This document shows, piece after piece, positions 23,702 to 31,213 of a DNA stretch of 40,405 nucleotides. Every line of letters begins with the position of its first letter. The first letter of the stretch is position 1. The notes below the pieces were generated by a model, which saw only the letters and a list, made by a program, of their open reading frames with translations, was not told the origin of the DNA and made no database searches. This DNA comes from a virus. The stretch is from IMG/VR virus record IMGVR_UViG_3300012920_000093, positions 1 to 40,405 of that record; one strand, written 5' to 3'. The position numbers and the translations under genes were made by a program.

Positions 23702-25837
23702 TTATAATTCAGTTGAAGTTATTTCAGACATAATATTAAGTCTACCTACTGTAAGAGCTTTTTTAGGAGAAATTAAATCTTTTTGTATAACGTCTGGTAT
23801 TAGGTAGCCTTTAAGTTCTAGGTCAAATTCAGCTTTTACTGTTCTATTTTCACCTACAGGAGTTTCAGCCGCAGTAGTGTACGATCTAATTAATGTTTTA
23901 AATTTGAATCTTTCAGGATCACCCCAATATGAGTTTGCCGCAAAATTAATAGATTCTACAATTTTATTTAATTGTTCTACATAGTAAGTATAAGCTAAAC
24001 AATTATAGGTTATAGTAACAAAATCAGGTACTACAATAGCGTATGCTTCTTTTACAGGCTGTACGTTATTTAATATATCAAATTGAGTATAAGAATTTTG
24101 TTTAGTATATTGTTTTTGGCTGTATTTTACATTATGTAATTTATTACCATCTAGTTTATACATTAGGTTATCATTAACCATATTTGATCTCCTTAATAAA
24201 ATAAGAGGAGCCATAATTTTACCCTTATCGTCTCTATAATACCCATCACGCTGTACATCTTTCCACCTTTCAGGGGATCCATATTTTACAGGGACAGCAA
24301 TACGTTGATTATTTTGTAAAGTAAAAGGACGAATAATATTGTTAAAGTAATAAAAAATAGCTTCATCAATATCTTTAATACCTAAACTAAAAGGTTTAGT
24401 AGCATCATCTCTAAAAGAAACTTGTTCACCTCTGTTTAGTTTTTTAGAAGAAGAATTAGAGTTACCTACTAGGGCTTGGCTAATTTCTTCTTGAGACTTT
24501 GGGATTGGGACTCTTCCTCTTTTTATTGAAGTAGAAGTTGTTCCTTCCCTTGTTGAAGTATCTTCTTCACTCTCACTTGTTGAAGTATCTTCTTCACTCT
24601 CACTTAAATAATCTCCATGCCACTGAGTAATTGGACCATTATTAGAATCCATGTTTAACCCATTTGGCATATAATAAGTTATACCATTAAGTTCATGTGA
24701 GTGATAATCTCCATTTCCTCCTGTATGTTGTTGAGCACACGTTATAGTGGTATATAAAGGATAATAGCCGTTTACAGCAATGGGACTAGGGCAGCTCTCT
24801 GGTGGAGGTGGAGTATACGAAGTGGGTTGGGTCACAGTAACTTGACCTGTAACTGTAGAACCACTATTTAAATAACCTGAGGGGACTACTACATTTACAT
24901 CAACCGTTAATGTTTCGGTACCCTCAGTTGTATTTGCAGAAAAATTAGTCTGAGTTGTAGTTACAGTTGCACCGTTTCCAGCTGTAATTGTGATAGTACC
25001 CGCGGCATTAACAGAAACACTACCAGTCCAATCACTAAAATTAAAAGTAGGTTGGGGTGGAGTATATGAAGTAGGTTGAATTACCGTAACGTTATCTTGA
25101 ACAGTAGCTGTGGCATTATCATAACCAGAAGGAACTGTAACAATAACTAATATTGTAACTTGGTTTGCTTTAGAATCCGTATTAGCTATAAAACTAGTAG
25201 GGTTTGTAGTTACAGAAGTTGCATTACCATTAGTAATAGAAATTGTACCTGCGGCATTAACAGAAACACTACCAGTCCAATCACTAAAATTAAAAGTAGG
25301 TTGCTGTGGGGGGACATACGAAGTGGGTTGGGTCACAGTAACTTGACCTGTAACTGTGGAATTACTATTTGAGTAACCTACAGGGACTATTACATTCACA
25401 TCAACTGTTAATGTCTCATTACCTACGGTTGTATTTGCCGGGAAACTAGATTGGGTTGTAGTTACAGTTGCACCGTTTCCAGCTGTAATTGTAATAGTAC
25501 CGGATGCATCTACAGCAATTAATCCCGTCCAGTCGCTAAAATTAAAAGTAGGTTGGGGTGGAGTATATGAAGTAGGTTGAGTTACCGTAACTTGGCCTGT
25601 AACTGTAGAACCGCTATTCGAATAACCCGAAGGAACAACTACATTTACATCAACCGTTAATGTTTCGCTGCCTGAGGTTGTATTTGCAGGGAAACTGGAT
25701 TGAATTGTGGTTACAGCTGTACTATTTCCATTTGTAATTGTAATGGTGCCAGATGCGTTTACTGTAATTGATCCCGTCCAGTTACTAAAACTAAATGTGG
25801 GGGGTGATGATGGAGGTGATGATGAATGATAAGACAT
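23702..25837 (-). CDS. gp15-like tail terminator/sheath stabiliser with N-terminal Ig-like array, 711 aa
   Basis: The C-terminal 240 residues or so look like a gp15-type connector: IFYYFNNIIRPFTLQNNQRI, VPVKYGSPERWKDVQRDG, MAPLILLRRSN and LKGYLIPDVIQKDL. Position directly after gp14-like supports this. T4 gp15 is only about 270 residues. Here residues of about 13-345 are four tandem repeats of roughly 83 residues (FSNWTG or FSDWTG, then TVTVTQPTSYTPPQ at each end), Thr/Val-rich and Ig-like. A His/Cys-containing segment follows (about 350-410, with GDYHSHELNGITYYMPNG), then a duplicated acidic linker SESEEDTST. The array would project from the neck, as Ig domains do on other virions, perhaps for weak surface binding. 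That fusion role is inferred. Confidence 0.75.
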   Translation of the reverse strand: MSYHSSSPPSSPPTFSFSNWTGSITVNASGTITITNGNSTAVTTIQSSFPANTTSGSETLTVDVNVVVPSGYSNSGSTVTGQVTVTQPTSYTPPQPTFNFSDWTGLIAVDASGTITITAGNGATVTTTQSSFPANTTVGNETLTVDVNVIVPVGYSNSNSTVTGQVTVTQPTSYVPPQQPTFNFSDWTGSVSVNAAGTISITNGNATSVTTNPTSFIANTDSKANQVTILVIVTVPSGYDNATATVQDNVTVIQPTSYTPPQPTFNFSDWTGSVSVNAAGTITITAGNGATVTTTQTNFSANTTEGTETLTVDVNVVVPSGYLNSGSTVTGQVTVTQPTSYTPPPPESCPSPIAVNGYYPLYTTITCAQQHTGGNGDYHSHELNGITYYMPNGLNMDSNNGPITQWHGDYLSESEEDTSTSESEEDTSTREGTTSTSIKRGRVPIPKSQEEISQALVGNSNSSSKKLNRGEQVSFRDDATKPFSLGIKDIDEAIFYYFNNIIRPFTLQNNQRIAVPVKYGSPERWKDVQRDGYYRDDKGKIMAPLILLRRSNMVNDNLMYKLDGNKLHNVKYSQKQYTKQNSYTQFDILNNVQPVKEAYAIVVPDFVTITYNCLAYTYYVEQLNKIVESINFAANSYWGDPERFKFKTLIRSYTTAAETPVGENRTVKAEFDLELKGYLIPDVIQKDLISPKKALTVGRLNIMSEITSTEL
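24552..24605 (-). repeat. Perfect 27-base tandem duplication in the gp15-like gene
   Basis: Bases 24552-24578 and 24579-24605 are identical on reading. Each encodes nine residues with the core SESEEDTST. It lies in the linker between the Ig array and the gp15-like domain and keeps the frame. It is probably a recent slippage event. Confidence 0.9.
24790..25810 (-). repeat. Four tandem Ig-like coding repeats of about 250 bases
   Basis: Plus-strand markers such as AAATTAAAAGTAGGTTG recur near 25040, 25290 and 25540, and GTAACTTGACCTGTAACTGT recurs three times with small changes. Units are about 246-255 bases and well conserved at DNA level. The third-transcribed unit (about 25050-25290) is the most diverged. 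Confidence 0.85.
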
Positions 25838-25838
25838 A

Positions 25839-26348
25839 TTATAATCTTTCTCTAGTTATACCAAGTTTATCTCCAGGAACATATATAGTGTTACAAATTA
25901 TAGCAATATTAGCACCAAAGTTTTCAAGTCCGGGGTTAAGTGGGTTTGGGTTATTAGGATAATCTGGGTTTTTACCTACAAAATATTGGTTAGAATTAGT
26001 TGTAGTAATTTCGTAGTATCCCTCTTGATATAAAATAGCATCTCCTACTTCGAGGACAACATCAGCATCAACTAAATCCTGGCGGAAAAACCTGAATTCA
26101 ATACCCCACTTAAAATCTACGCCTAGTTCACTTTCAGAATATTCTTGGTCTTGTCTTGAAATTAAAGCATTAAATAAAAAAGGACCATCAAAATATCTAC
26201 CATCAGCAGCTTCACCATAAATATTAACTTTTGTTTGGGTTAAATTATGTTTATAAATAGCACACTGTTGGCTTATAACATCTCCCATTAATTCACGATT
26301 AATGGTGTTTATTAAACTTATATCACGTGATCCACCAAATAATGCCAT
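25839..26348 (-). CDS. Neck protein, gp14-like, 169 aa
   Basis: A 169-residue protein overlapping the stop of the gp13-like gene by one base (TAATG) and ending 1 base before the gp15-like gene. MALFGGSRDISLINTINREL at the start, CAIYKHNLTQTKVNIYGEA next, and FRFFRQDLVDADVVLEVGDA in the middle match my memory of gp14-type neck proteins of T4-like marine phages. It is shorter than T4 gp14 (about 256). Together with gp13 it would close the filled head and form the tail attachment site. The call is by pattern and gene order, not alignment. Confidence 0.72.
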   Translation of the reverse strand: MALFGGSRDISLINTINRELMGDVISQQCAIYKHNLTQTKVNIYGEAADGRYFDGPFLFNALISRQDQEYSESELGVDFKWGIEFRFFRQDLVDADVVLEVGDAILYQEGYYEITTTNSNQYFVGKNPDYPNNPNPLNPGLENFGANIAIICNTIYVPGDKLGITRERL

Positions 26349-27505
26349 TATCCAATAAAGATTGTAAAGGGTACACTACTTAAGTCCTTTTGTAAAAATT
26401 CTGATTCTTGGGCTTTTTTTTCTAATAATTTATTTCTTGATGTTTCCTCAAGATATGCTCTTAATCTTTCTACTAAGGCTGTTTTTTCAGATGTAGCGGC
26501 TGATATAAGATCAGATTGGTTTAATGTAACTTCAGCTCCAGGAATAGGAACAGTTCCATATTTGCCTCTTACATACCCTAAAATTTCCTTAGCTAAGGCT
26601 AAAGTGTATTCAAATATCCACTGTCTACCAATAGAGTTAATATTAGAGTAAATGGGATTAGTATAGGGAACAGTTGAAACATCCGTTACAACACCTGTAG
26701 AGTAACTGCCTGAAACTGTAGGAACATTTCTATCTGATTTTAGGATATATTTAAACCATAAGGTTTCACTTTTATTAGGAATAGGAAATATTCTAATTTT
26801 ATTATTTATTAATTCAAAACTATAATTTGATTTTCTAATTTGATCATTAAAATCAATAGCTTGTATTTTAGCTAAATCATAATTAATAGGCATTAGTAAA
26901 AAATTAATTCCTGGAGTATAATTACCAAACCCAAATGCATCTAATAATCCTTGTATGTCAGTACCAGTACCAGCATAAGGATCAAAATATCTTACAATTG
27001 CAGGATCTGATTGGTAAAAAATTTCTTTGACTTCTATATCATATCTATCAATAAGTTCTTTTCCTTTTTCTACTCCATCTAAAATATCGTATACTTGTTG
27101 GCCAGGGGTCATTTTTAGGCTTCCAGTACGGTATTCTACGCTTCCTCCAACCCCAGCTTCGCTACCATAAGCTTCAGCAATTCTTATTTGAGATCCTAAA
27201 TTAGACTTTTGTAATCTATAATTTAAATTAGACCCAGTAGGGGAACCTTCAATAGATAAATAATTTTGGGATGCTTGATAAGCAAATACTTCATTACCAT
27301 AAGTAGTTACTGCTTCTTCAAATGCTGTATAGAAATTTGTCGATTGAAGTTCTATGTCAGTTAAAGGGAACCCTAAACGACGAGCACAAAAGTCTGCTAC
27401 CCTATCCGCATCCATTATAAAATCTATATCATCATCATAAAATCCAAAGGGAGTTTCCCCAGGAAAAAATGAACTAGAGCCGGGCCATATAGGAATGTTT
27501 GCCAT
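26348..27505 (-). CDS. Neck protein, gp13-like, 385 aa
   Basis: A 385-residue protein starting MANIPIWPGSSSFFPGETPF. The following GFPLTDIELQSTNFYTAFEE, a SQNYLS segment, and NYSFELINNKIRIFPIPNK further on resemble the gp13-type neck proteins of T4-like marine phages. The C-terminus is Lys/Glu-rich and helical. It heads the neck unit: a strong terminator and an AATATTTATA element lie immediately upstream, and gp14-like is joined by TAATG. It would act with gp14 at the head-tail joint. The assignment rests on pattern memory and on synteny with gp14, gp15 and gp18. Confidence 0.72.
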   Translation of the reverse strand: MANIPIWPGSSSFFPGETPFGFYDDDIDFIMDADRVADFCARRLGFPLTDIELQSTNFYTAFEEAVTTYGNEVFAYQASQNYLSIEGSPTGSNLNYRLQKSNLGSQIRIAEAYGSEAGVGGSVEYRTGSLKMTPGQQVYDILDGVEKGKELIDRYDIEVKEIFYQSDPAIVRYFDPYAGTGTDIQGLLDAFGFGNYTPGINFLLMPINYDLAKIQAIDFNDQIRKSNYSFELINNKIRIFPIPNKSETLWFKYILKSDRNVPTVSGSYSTGVVTDVSTVPYTNPIYSNINSIGRQWIFEYTLALAKEILGYVRGKYGTVPIPGAEVTLNQSDLISAATSEKTALVERLRAYLEETSRNKLLEKKAQESEFLQKDLSSVPFTIFIG

Positions 27506-27515
27506 GTTGTTTATT

Positions 27516-27526
27516 TATAAATATTA
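27516..27526 (-). promoter_or_regulatory. AATATTTATA element before the gp13-like gene
   Basis: The sense strand reads TAATATTTATA and then AATAAACAAC up to the ATG at 27505, a 10-base gap. It follows the T-run of the terminator without a break. Together with the next bases it also contains TATAAATA on the sense strand. Confidence 0.55.
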
Positions 27527-27556
27527 AAAAAGGCTCCTCAAATTGGAGCCCTTTTT
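27525..27556 (-). terminator. Hairpin terminator after the 503-aa gene
   Basis: The sense strand reads AAAAAGGGCTCC, loop AATTTGA, GGAGCCTTTTTT (12 pairs including one G-T). The core pairs 27532-27537 with 27545-27550. A strong intrinsic terminator separating the adhesin block from the neck genes. Confidence 0.9.
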
Positions 27557-27576
27557 AATTGTATTAATATATAATA

Positions 27577-29088
27577 TTATCCAAGTGATATATGTAAATC
27601 ACCTAGTCCAGATCCTGTTCTAAACAGTTGGCCTACGATAGCTGGGTCGGAAGTTGGTAATGAATCAGCATCTACTACAATTCTTTTAGCACCCGCCCTG
27701 AATTCTATTAAGTTTTTTCTATTACCAAGAGTACCATTTCCTATGGCTACTGTATATGGTTCACTAATTTCACCATTTTGACCCATTAAGCGGGAGAATT
27801 GGCCAGTCAATTGAATAGTATTATTATAACCTTCTACGTGGGCACCTCTCCACTGGAGGAGGTATGCTGGGTCTTCTGAACTGGCTGGCCAATTGCTTGA
27901 GCTAGGAGAAATGTAAAAATTAATTAGGTTATGACTACCTTCAGCATGGTGGTAAAAGGAATTGTAAGTCCCTCGTATTGTATTTTGTTGGCCTTCTGCA
28001 TGAGAATAACCTACTCTCGCTCCTGCAAAAGTTATGGGATTGACGTTTTGAGTGCCTTGGATAGATTCACTATAGAATTCTATATCAGTTCTTTCACCTA
28101 TTCTATTTTGGGTTCCTCCAACGTGGCTCCACCTAGCACAATCAATCGTGTTAAAGTAGCCCTTTGCGTGGTTACCTTTTTCTTTAGGACCACTAGCAAA
28201 ATAAAAACTATTACTTCCTTGTGAACTATAGCTGCTGGATATAGTGCAATTCCTTCCCCCAACGTGGCTATAAAGAATTCTACCTGCAATGGCATTATCA
28301 CTACCTTCTATATGATTACCTATACCAGTTCCTTCAGTAATAATTTGGGGATTAGGAGCAAATATAAAATTGTTTATTCCTTCTATATGAACACCAAAGT
28401 TTGAGGATTGAACATTGGGATCATTTGGTTTAATTGCAACATTTTCAAAGTTATCTTTTCCTTCAAAATGATTATACCACCCTTTAATATTATTTGCTTC
28501 CCCGTGAACATGACAACCTAAAGCAGTATTCTCAGCAGAGCTCCCACTACCCGCTGTAGCATTGCTATGCCCTTTGTTTACAGTGTAATAACCTTGGGCA
28601 TGGTTAGCATATGTTAATCTAAGATCTACTCCATCCGGTCCAGCATCTGGAAGAACGAGTCCGGGACCAAATAAACCTATGTCGTTTGGTTGGACTAAGT
28701 TATATGCTCCTTCTGCTTTACTGTAGTTACCCAACGCAGTGTTAAATTCTCCTTCAGCAGTAGCATGTGGTTTATCAATATTATTATAGAATCCAAAAGC
28801 ACGTCCTCCATTCATGACACCAGTTCCTCCAGCACCATTTTGCTCACCAACTATAAAAGTTCCAATACAGAATGGAGCAGTAGCATTATTATACCCTATA
28901 GTAGTAGACCAAGGGCCATTTTGAGAATTAGATCCTACATTGACACCTTTAAGTGATCCTGCGTTTGAATAAGATTGGGAAGTGATACTAAGGCTTGACC
29001 CAAAATATATAACACTTCCGGAGGCATGAACATCGCTAGGGTCTGAATTTGTATAGGTTGCTATTGTATTAGTTTGAAGTGTAGACAT
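27577..29088 (-). CDS. Beta-helix-type virion protein with degenerate HAEG repeats, 503 aa
   Basis: A 503-residue protein with many degenerate repeats built on His-(Ala/Val/Ile)-(Glu/Gly)-Gly-X-X-Asn-X-Ile: HVEGYNNTI, HIEGSDNAI, HVGGRNCTI, HAKGYFNTI and HAEGQQNTI. These look like a widely spaced form of the 14-residue SHAEG repeat in the 358-aa and 1888-aa proteins, suggesting a YadA-head-like left-handed beta-roll with loops inserted between rungs. The C-terminal 30 residues (LPTSDPAIVGQLFRTGS ending in HISLG) match those of three neighbours. It lacks its own AATATTTATA element and lies 29 bases after the 358-aa gene, so the two are probably cotranscribed. Virion adhesin or decoration is inferred. 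Confidence 0.7.
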   Translation of the reverse strand: MSTLQTNTIATYTNSDPSDVHASGSVIYFGSSLSITSQSYSNAGSLKGVNVGSNSQNGPWSTTIGYNNATAPFCIGTFIVGEQNGAGGTGVMNGGRAFGFYNNIDKPHATAEGEFNTALGNYSKAEGAYNLVQPNDIGLFGPGLVLPDAGPDGVDLRLTYANHAQGYYTVNKGHSNATAGSGSSAENTALGCHVHGEANNIKGWYNHFEGKDNFENVAIKPNDPNVQSSNFGVHIEGINNFIFAPNPQIITEGTGIGNHIEGSDNAIAGRILYSHVGGRNCTISSSYSSQGSNSFYFASGPKEKGNHAKGYFNTIDCARWSHVGGTQNRIGERTDIEFYSESIQGTQNVNPITFAGARVGYSHAEGQQNTIRGTYNSFYHHAEGSHNLINFYISPSSSNWPASSEDPAYLLQWRGAHVEGYNNTIQLTGQFSRLMGQNGEISEPYTVAIGNGTLGNRKNLIEFRAGAKRIVVDADSLPTSDPAIVGQLFRTGSGLGDLHISLG

Positions 29089-29117
29089 ATTTTATGTTTT
29101 TAACTGAGAGGGAAAAA

Positions 29118-30194
29118 TTATCCTAAAGAAATTTGTAGAGATGTTCCACTTCTCCAAAGAATACCTGCTGTACTAGGATCTGAGGTTGGTATTGAACCTG
29201 TGTCAAATATAATTGATCCTGTGTGGAATTCTACTAAATTTCCTCGTAAAGAACTGTTATCACCATTACCAATAACTACTAGTGCTCCACTTCCTGTAGC
29301 ATTATCCTTACCCATAACAGCCTGATAATCACTATCTGCAATTGTTCGATACCCTTCAGCGTGGGAATAATTACCTGATGCTAATGTGCTCCAACCTTCT
29401 GCGTGGGATCCAGTTCCAGTTGCTGTGGTTTGGCCTCCTTCAGCGTGTGAATAATCACCTGATGATGTGGTTTCGTAACCTTCTGCGTGTGAATAATGAC
29501 CTAATGCTAGGGTTTCTTTACCTTCAGCGTGAGAACCTGTTCCACTCGCTTGAGTTTCCTGACCTTCAGCGTGTGAAAAACGGCCTGATGCAAGAGTAGC
29601 ATATCCTTCAGCATGCGAACCAAGCCCTAAAGTTTGAGTATGAGATCCTTCAGTATGTGAATAATGGCCTGATGCTGTAGTGTTTGTTCCTTCAGCGTGG
29701 GATCCAGTTGCTGTTGCTAAGGTTGCGAGGCCTTCAGCAAATGAGCCTTCACCTGAAGCTGTTGTAAACTGTCCTATAGTATGTGAATAACGGCCTGTAG
29801 CTTGGGTAGAAATACCTTCCGCGTGGGCATAATCACCTGAAGCAACGGTATTATTTCCTTCAGCGTGAGAGCCCATCCCACTTGCAAGAGTATGAGCTCC
29901 TTCAGAGTGAGAGGAATTACCTGAAGCAGAGGTTTGGAGACCTTCAGCAAAAGATCCACTTCCTCCTACATAGTTATTAGCTCCTATAACAGCAGAGTGT
30001 CTAGCTGTGGTGTCAATAGTGTTATCATACCCAAAAGCTGCTGAAGAAGTGCCTAGTACGGTATTTTGTGTTCCAGCGGCAAATCCAAATGTATTATCTG
30101 CTACTGTGGATCCTGTCATAGCTAAACCATCTAAAAGGGTTACAGGAGAAGCTTGAGTATAGGATTGTATATTATCTACTAAAAGTTTGCTCAT
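29118..30194 (-). CDS. YadA-head-like repeat virion protein, 358 aa
   Basis: After a short N-terminal part (MSKLLVDNIQSYTQASPVTL) residues of about 36-290 consist of roughly 17 repeats of 14 residues of the form SHAEGxxTxASGxx. Ala and Gly lie at fixed places as in the trimeric-autotransporter (YadA/Hep_Hag) head repeat. The C-terminus has the shared LPTSDPSTAGILWRSGT and ISLG cap. The 14-residue period would form a trimeric left-handed parallel beta-roll. The protein has no signal peptide or membrane anchor, so it is a virion part and not a bacterial autotransporter. It is a short paralogue of the 1888-aa protein and probably sits on a different virion site, because the N-termini differ. Confidence 0.8.
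   Translation of the reverse strand: MSKLLVDNIQSYTQASPVTLLDGLAMTGSTVADNTFGFAAGTQNTVLGTSSAAFGYDNTIDTTARHSAVIGANNYVGGSGSFAEGLQTSASGNSSHSEGAHTLASGMGSHAEGNNTVASGDYAHAEGISTQATGRYSHTIGQFTTASGEGSFAEGLATLATATGSHAEGTNTTASGHYSHTEGSHTQTLGLGSHAEGYATLASGRFSHAEGQETQASGTGSHAEGKETLALGHYSHAEGYETTSSGDYSHAEGGQTTATGTGSHAEGWSTLASGNYSHAEGYRTIADSDYQAVMGKDNATGSGALVVIGNGDNSSLRGNLVEFHTGSIIFDTGSIPTSDPSTAGILWRSGTSLQISLG
29310..30000 (-). repeat. 42-base tandem coding repeats (SHAEG type), short array
   Basis: About 17 in-frame 42-base units inside the 358-aa gene. On the plus strand CCTTCAGCGTG or CCTTCTGCGTG recurs about every 42 bases. Units are imperfect and alternate in the variable positions. Confidence 0.88.
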
Positions 30195-30222
30195 TTTATA
30201 AAAAGTTTGTTATTTTTCGTGT

Positions 30223-30231
30223 TATAAATAT
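30223..30231 (-). promoter_or_regulatory. AATATTTATA-like element before the 358-aa gene
   Basis: The sense strand reads CATATTTATAA, 28 bases before the ATG at 30194. The leader between them is A/T-rich. Confidence 0.45.
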
Positions 30232-30248
30232 GTAATTGGAATTAAAAA

Positions 30249-31160
30249 TTAACCTATACTTAAAGCTGAACTTGTAGGGACGGTTAAAGTATTATCTACA
30301 CAGATTTGGACTAAAGGTCCGGGCATTGAAAAGTTTATATTTAATGGAACTGTAAAATCTCCTACACCACATAAACTTGAAGGAGCCCCAAAACCTGAAA
30401 GTAAAAGAAGTAAATCGTTTACTGTTACTGATCCATCTAAGTTGATATCTCCCTCTGCAGTTCCACCGTCAACGCCGGATTGACCATAATTAGCTAATAG
30501 ATTTAATAAATCATTAACAACAAATCCACCACCACCAGGAGGGGACAAACTTAATGAAGCACTGGGTGTATTAATTTCAGATACTGAGCCTGTTATACCA
30601 AATGAACCTGTAAAACCAATAGTGTCACCAGTAACACTAACTGGGACTTGAGAATTTCCAAGATCAAGAGATGTGGTTTGGAGTTGCATAAGAGGGATAT
30701 CAGAAGCAAAGTGAGTTGCTTTACCTGTTGATGACATTCTTACATAAGTAGAATCATCAACTTCATTAACAAGTTGTTTTGCACCCTTTCTAAGACTTTT
30801 ACCTTCTTTAAGGTTAATTACGTCTTGTTTACTCCATGAAGTAATAGTACCATCACCTTCAACAAAATTTAAAGATGAGGTAGCAACATAAATTTCGCCC
30901 CAAGCTGCTGTTGGGCTACCTAAATCAAAAGATGAAGTAACCTCACCTGAGCCTACATTTGGAAGTAAACTTCCTGAAAGGAGAATACTGCCTGAAATGG
31001 TAAGATCTGTTCTGTTTAAAGCAGATGAGGTAGTACCTAATCTTGCTTCAAGTGTATCGTATACGTCGTTAACAGAAGTTTTAGTTTCATTAAAAATAGA
31101 AGCATTAATAAAGGCATCACTACCAGTATTTGTCCTATCATTCCATGTTATCTTTGCCAT
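30249..31160 (-). CDS. Virion protein with dockerin-like calcium-binding repeat, 303 aa
   Basis: Residues 1-125 match the N-terminal module of the 1888-aa protein: MAKITWNDRTNTGS, ASIFNETKTSVNDVYDTL, SSFDLGSPTAAWGEIYVATS and SKQDVINLKEGK. This is probably a shared virion-docking domain. Near the C-terminus, residues 237-258 read GDINLDGSVTVNDLLLLLSG plus FG. This fits the type I dockerin F-hand (Asp-x-Asn-x-Asp-Gly loop followed by a Leu-rich helix). Residues 213-226 (FVVNDLLNLLANYG) repeat the helix but without the Asp loop. The last 40 residues hold two Cys. Dockerins bind cohesins in cellulosomes and occur in many other surface proteins. Here calcium binding is plausible and cohesin binding is unknown. 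The dockerin match is by motif. Confidence 0.7.
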   Translation of the reverse strand: MAKITWNDRTNTGSDAFINASIFNETKTSVNDVYDTLEARLGTTSSALNRTDLTISGSILLSGSLLPNVGSGEVTSSFDLGSPTAAWGEIYVATSSLNFVEGDGTITSWSKQDVINLKEGKSLRKGAKQLVNEVDDSTYVRMSSTGKATHFASDIPLMQLQTTSLDLGNSQVPVSVTGDTIGFTGSFGITGSVSEINTPSASLSLSPPGGGGFVVNDLLNLLANYGQSGVDGGTAEGDINLDGSVTVNDLLLLLSGFGAPSSLCGVGDFTVPLNINFSMPGPLVQICVDNTLTVPTSSALSIG

Positions 31161-31194
31161 TATTTAAAAGTTTGTTAATTAATTCAATCTTATT

Positions 31195-31205
31195 TATAAA
31201 TATTA
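31195..31205 (-). promoter_or_regulatory. AATATTTATA element before the dockerin-bearing gene
   Basis: The sense strand reads TAATATTTATAAATAAG, 34 bases before the ATG at 31160. No hairpin precedes it. Confidence 0.45.
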
Positions 31206-31213
31206 TATTTTTT

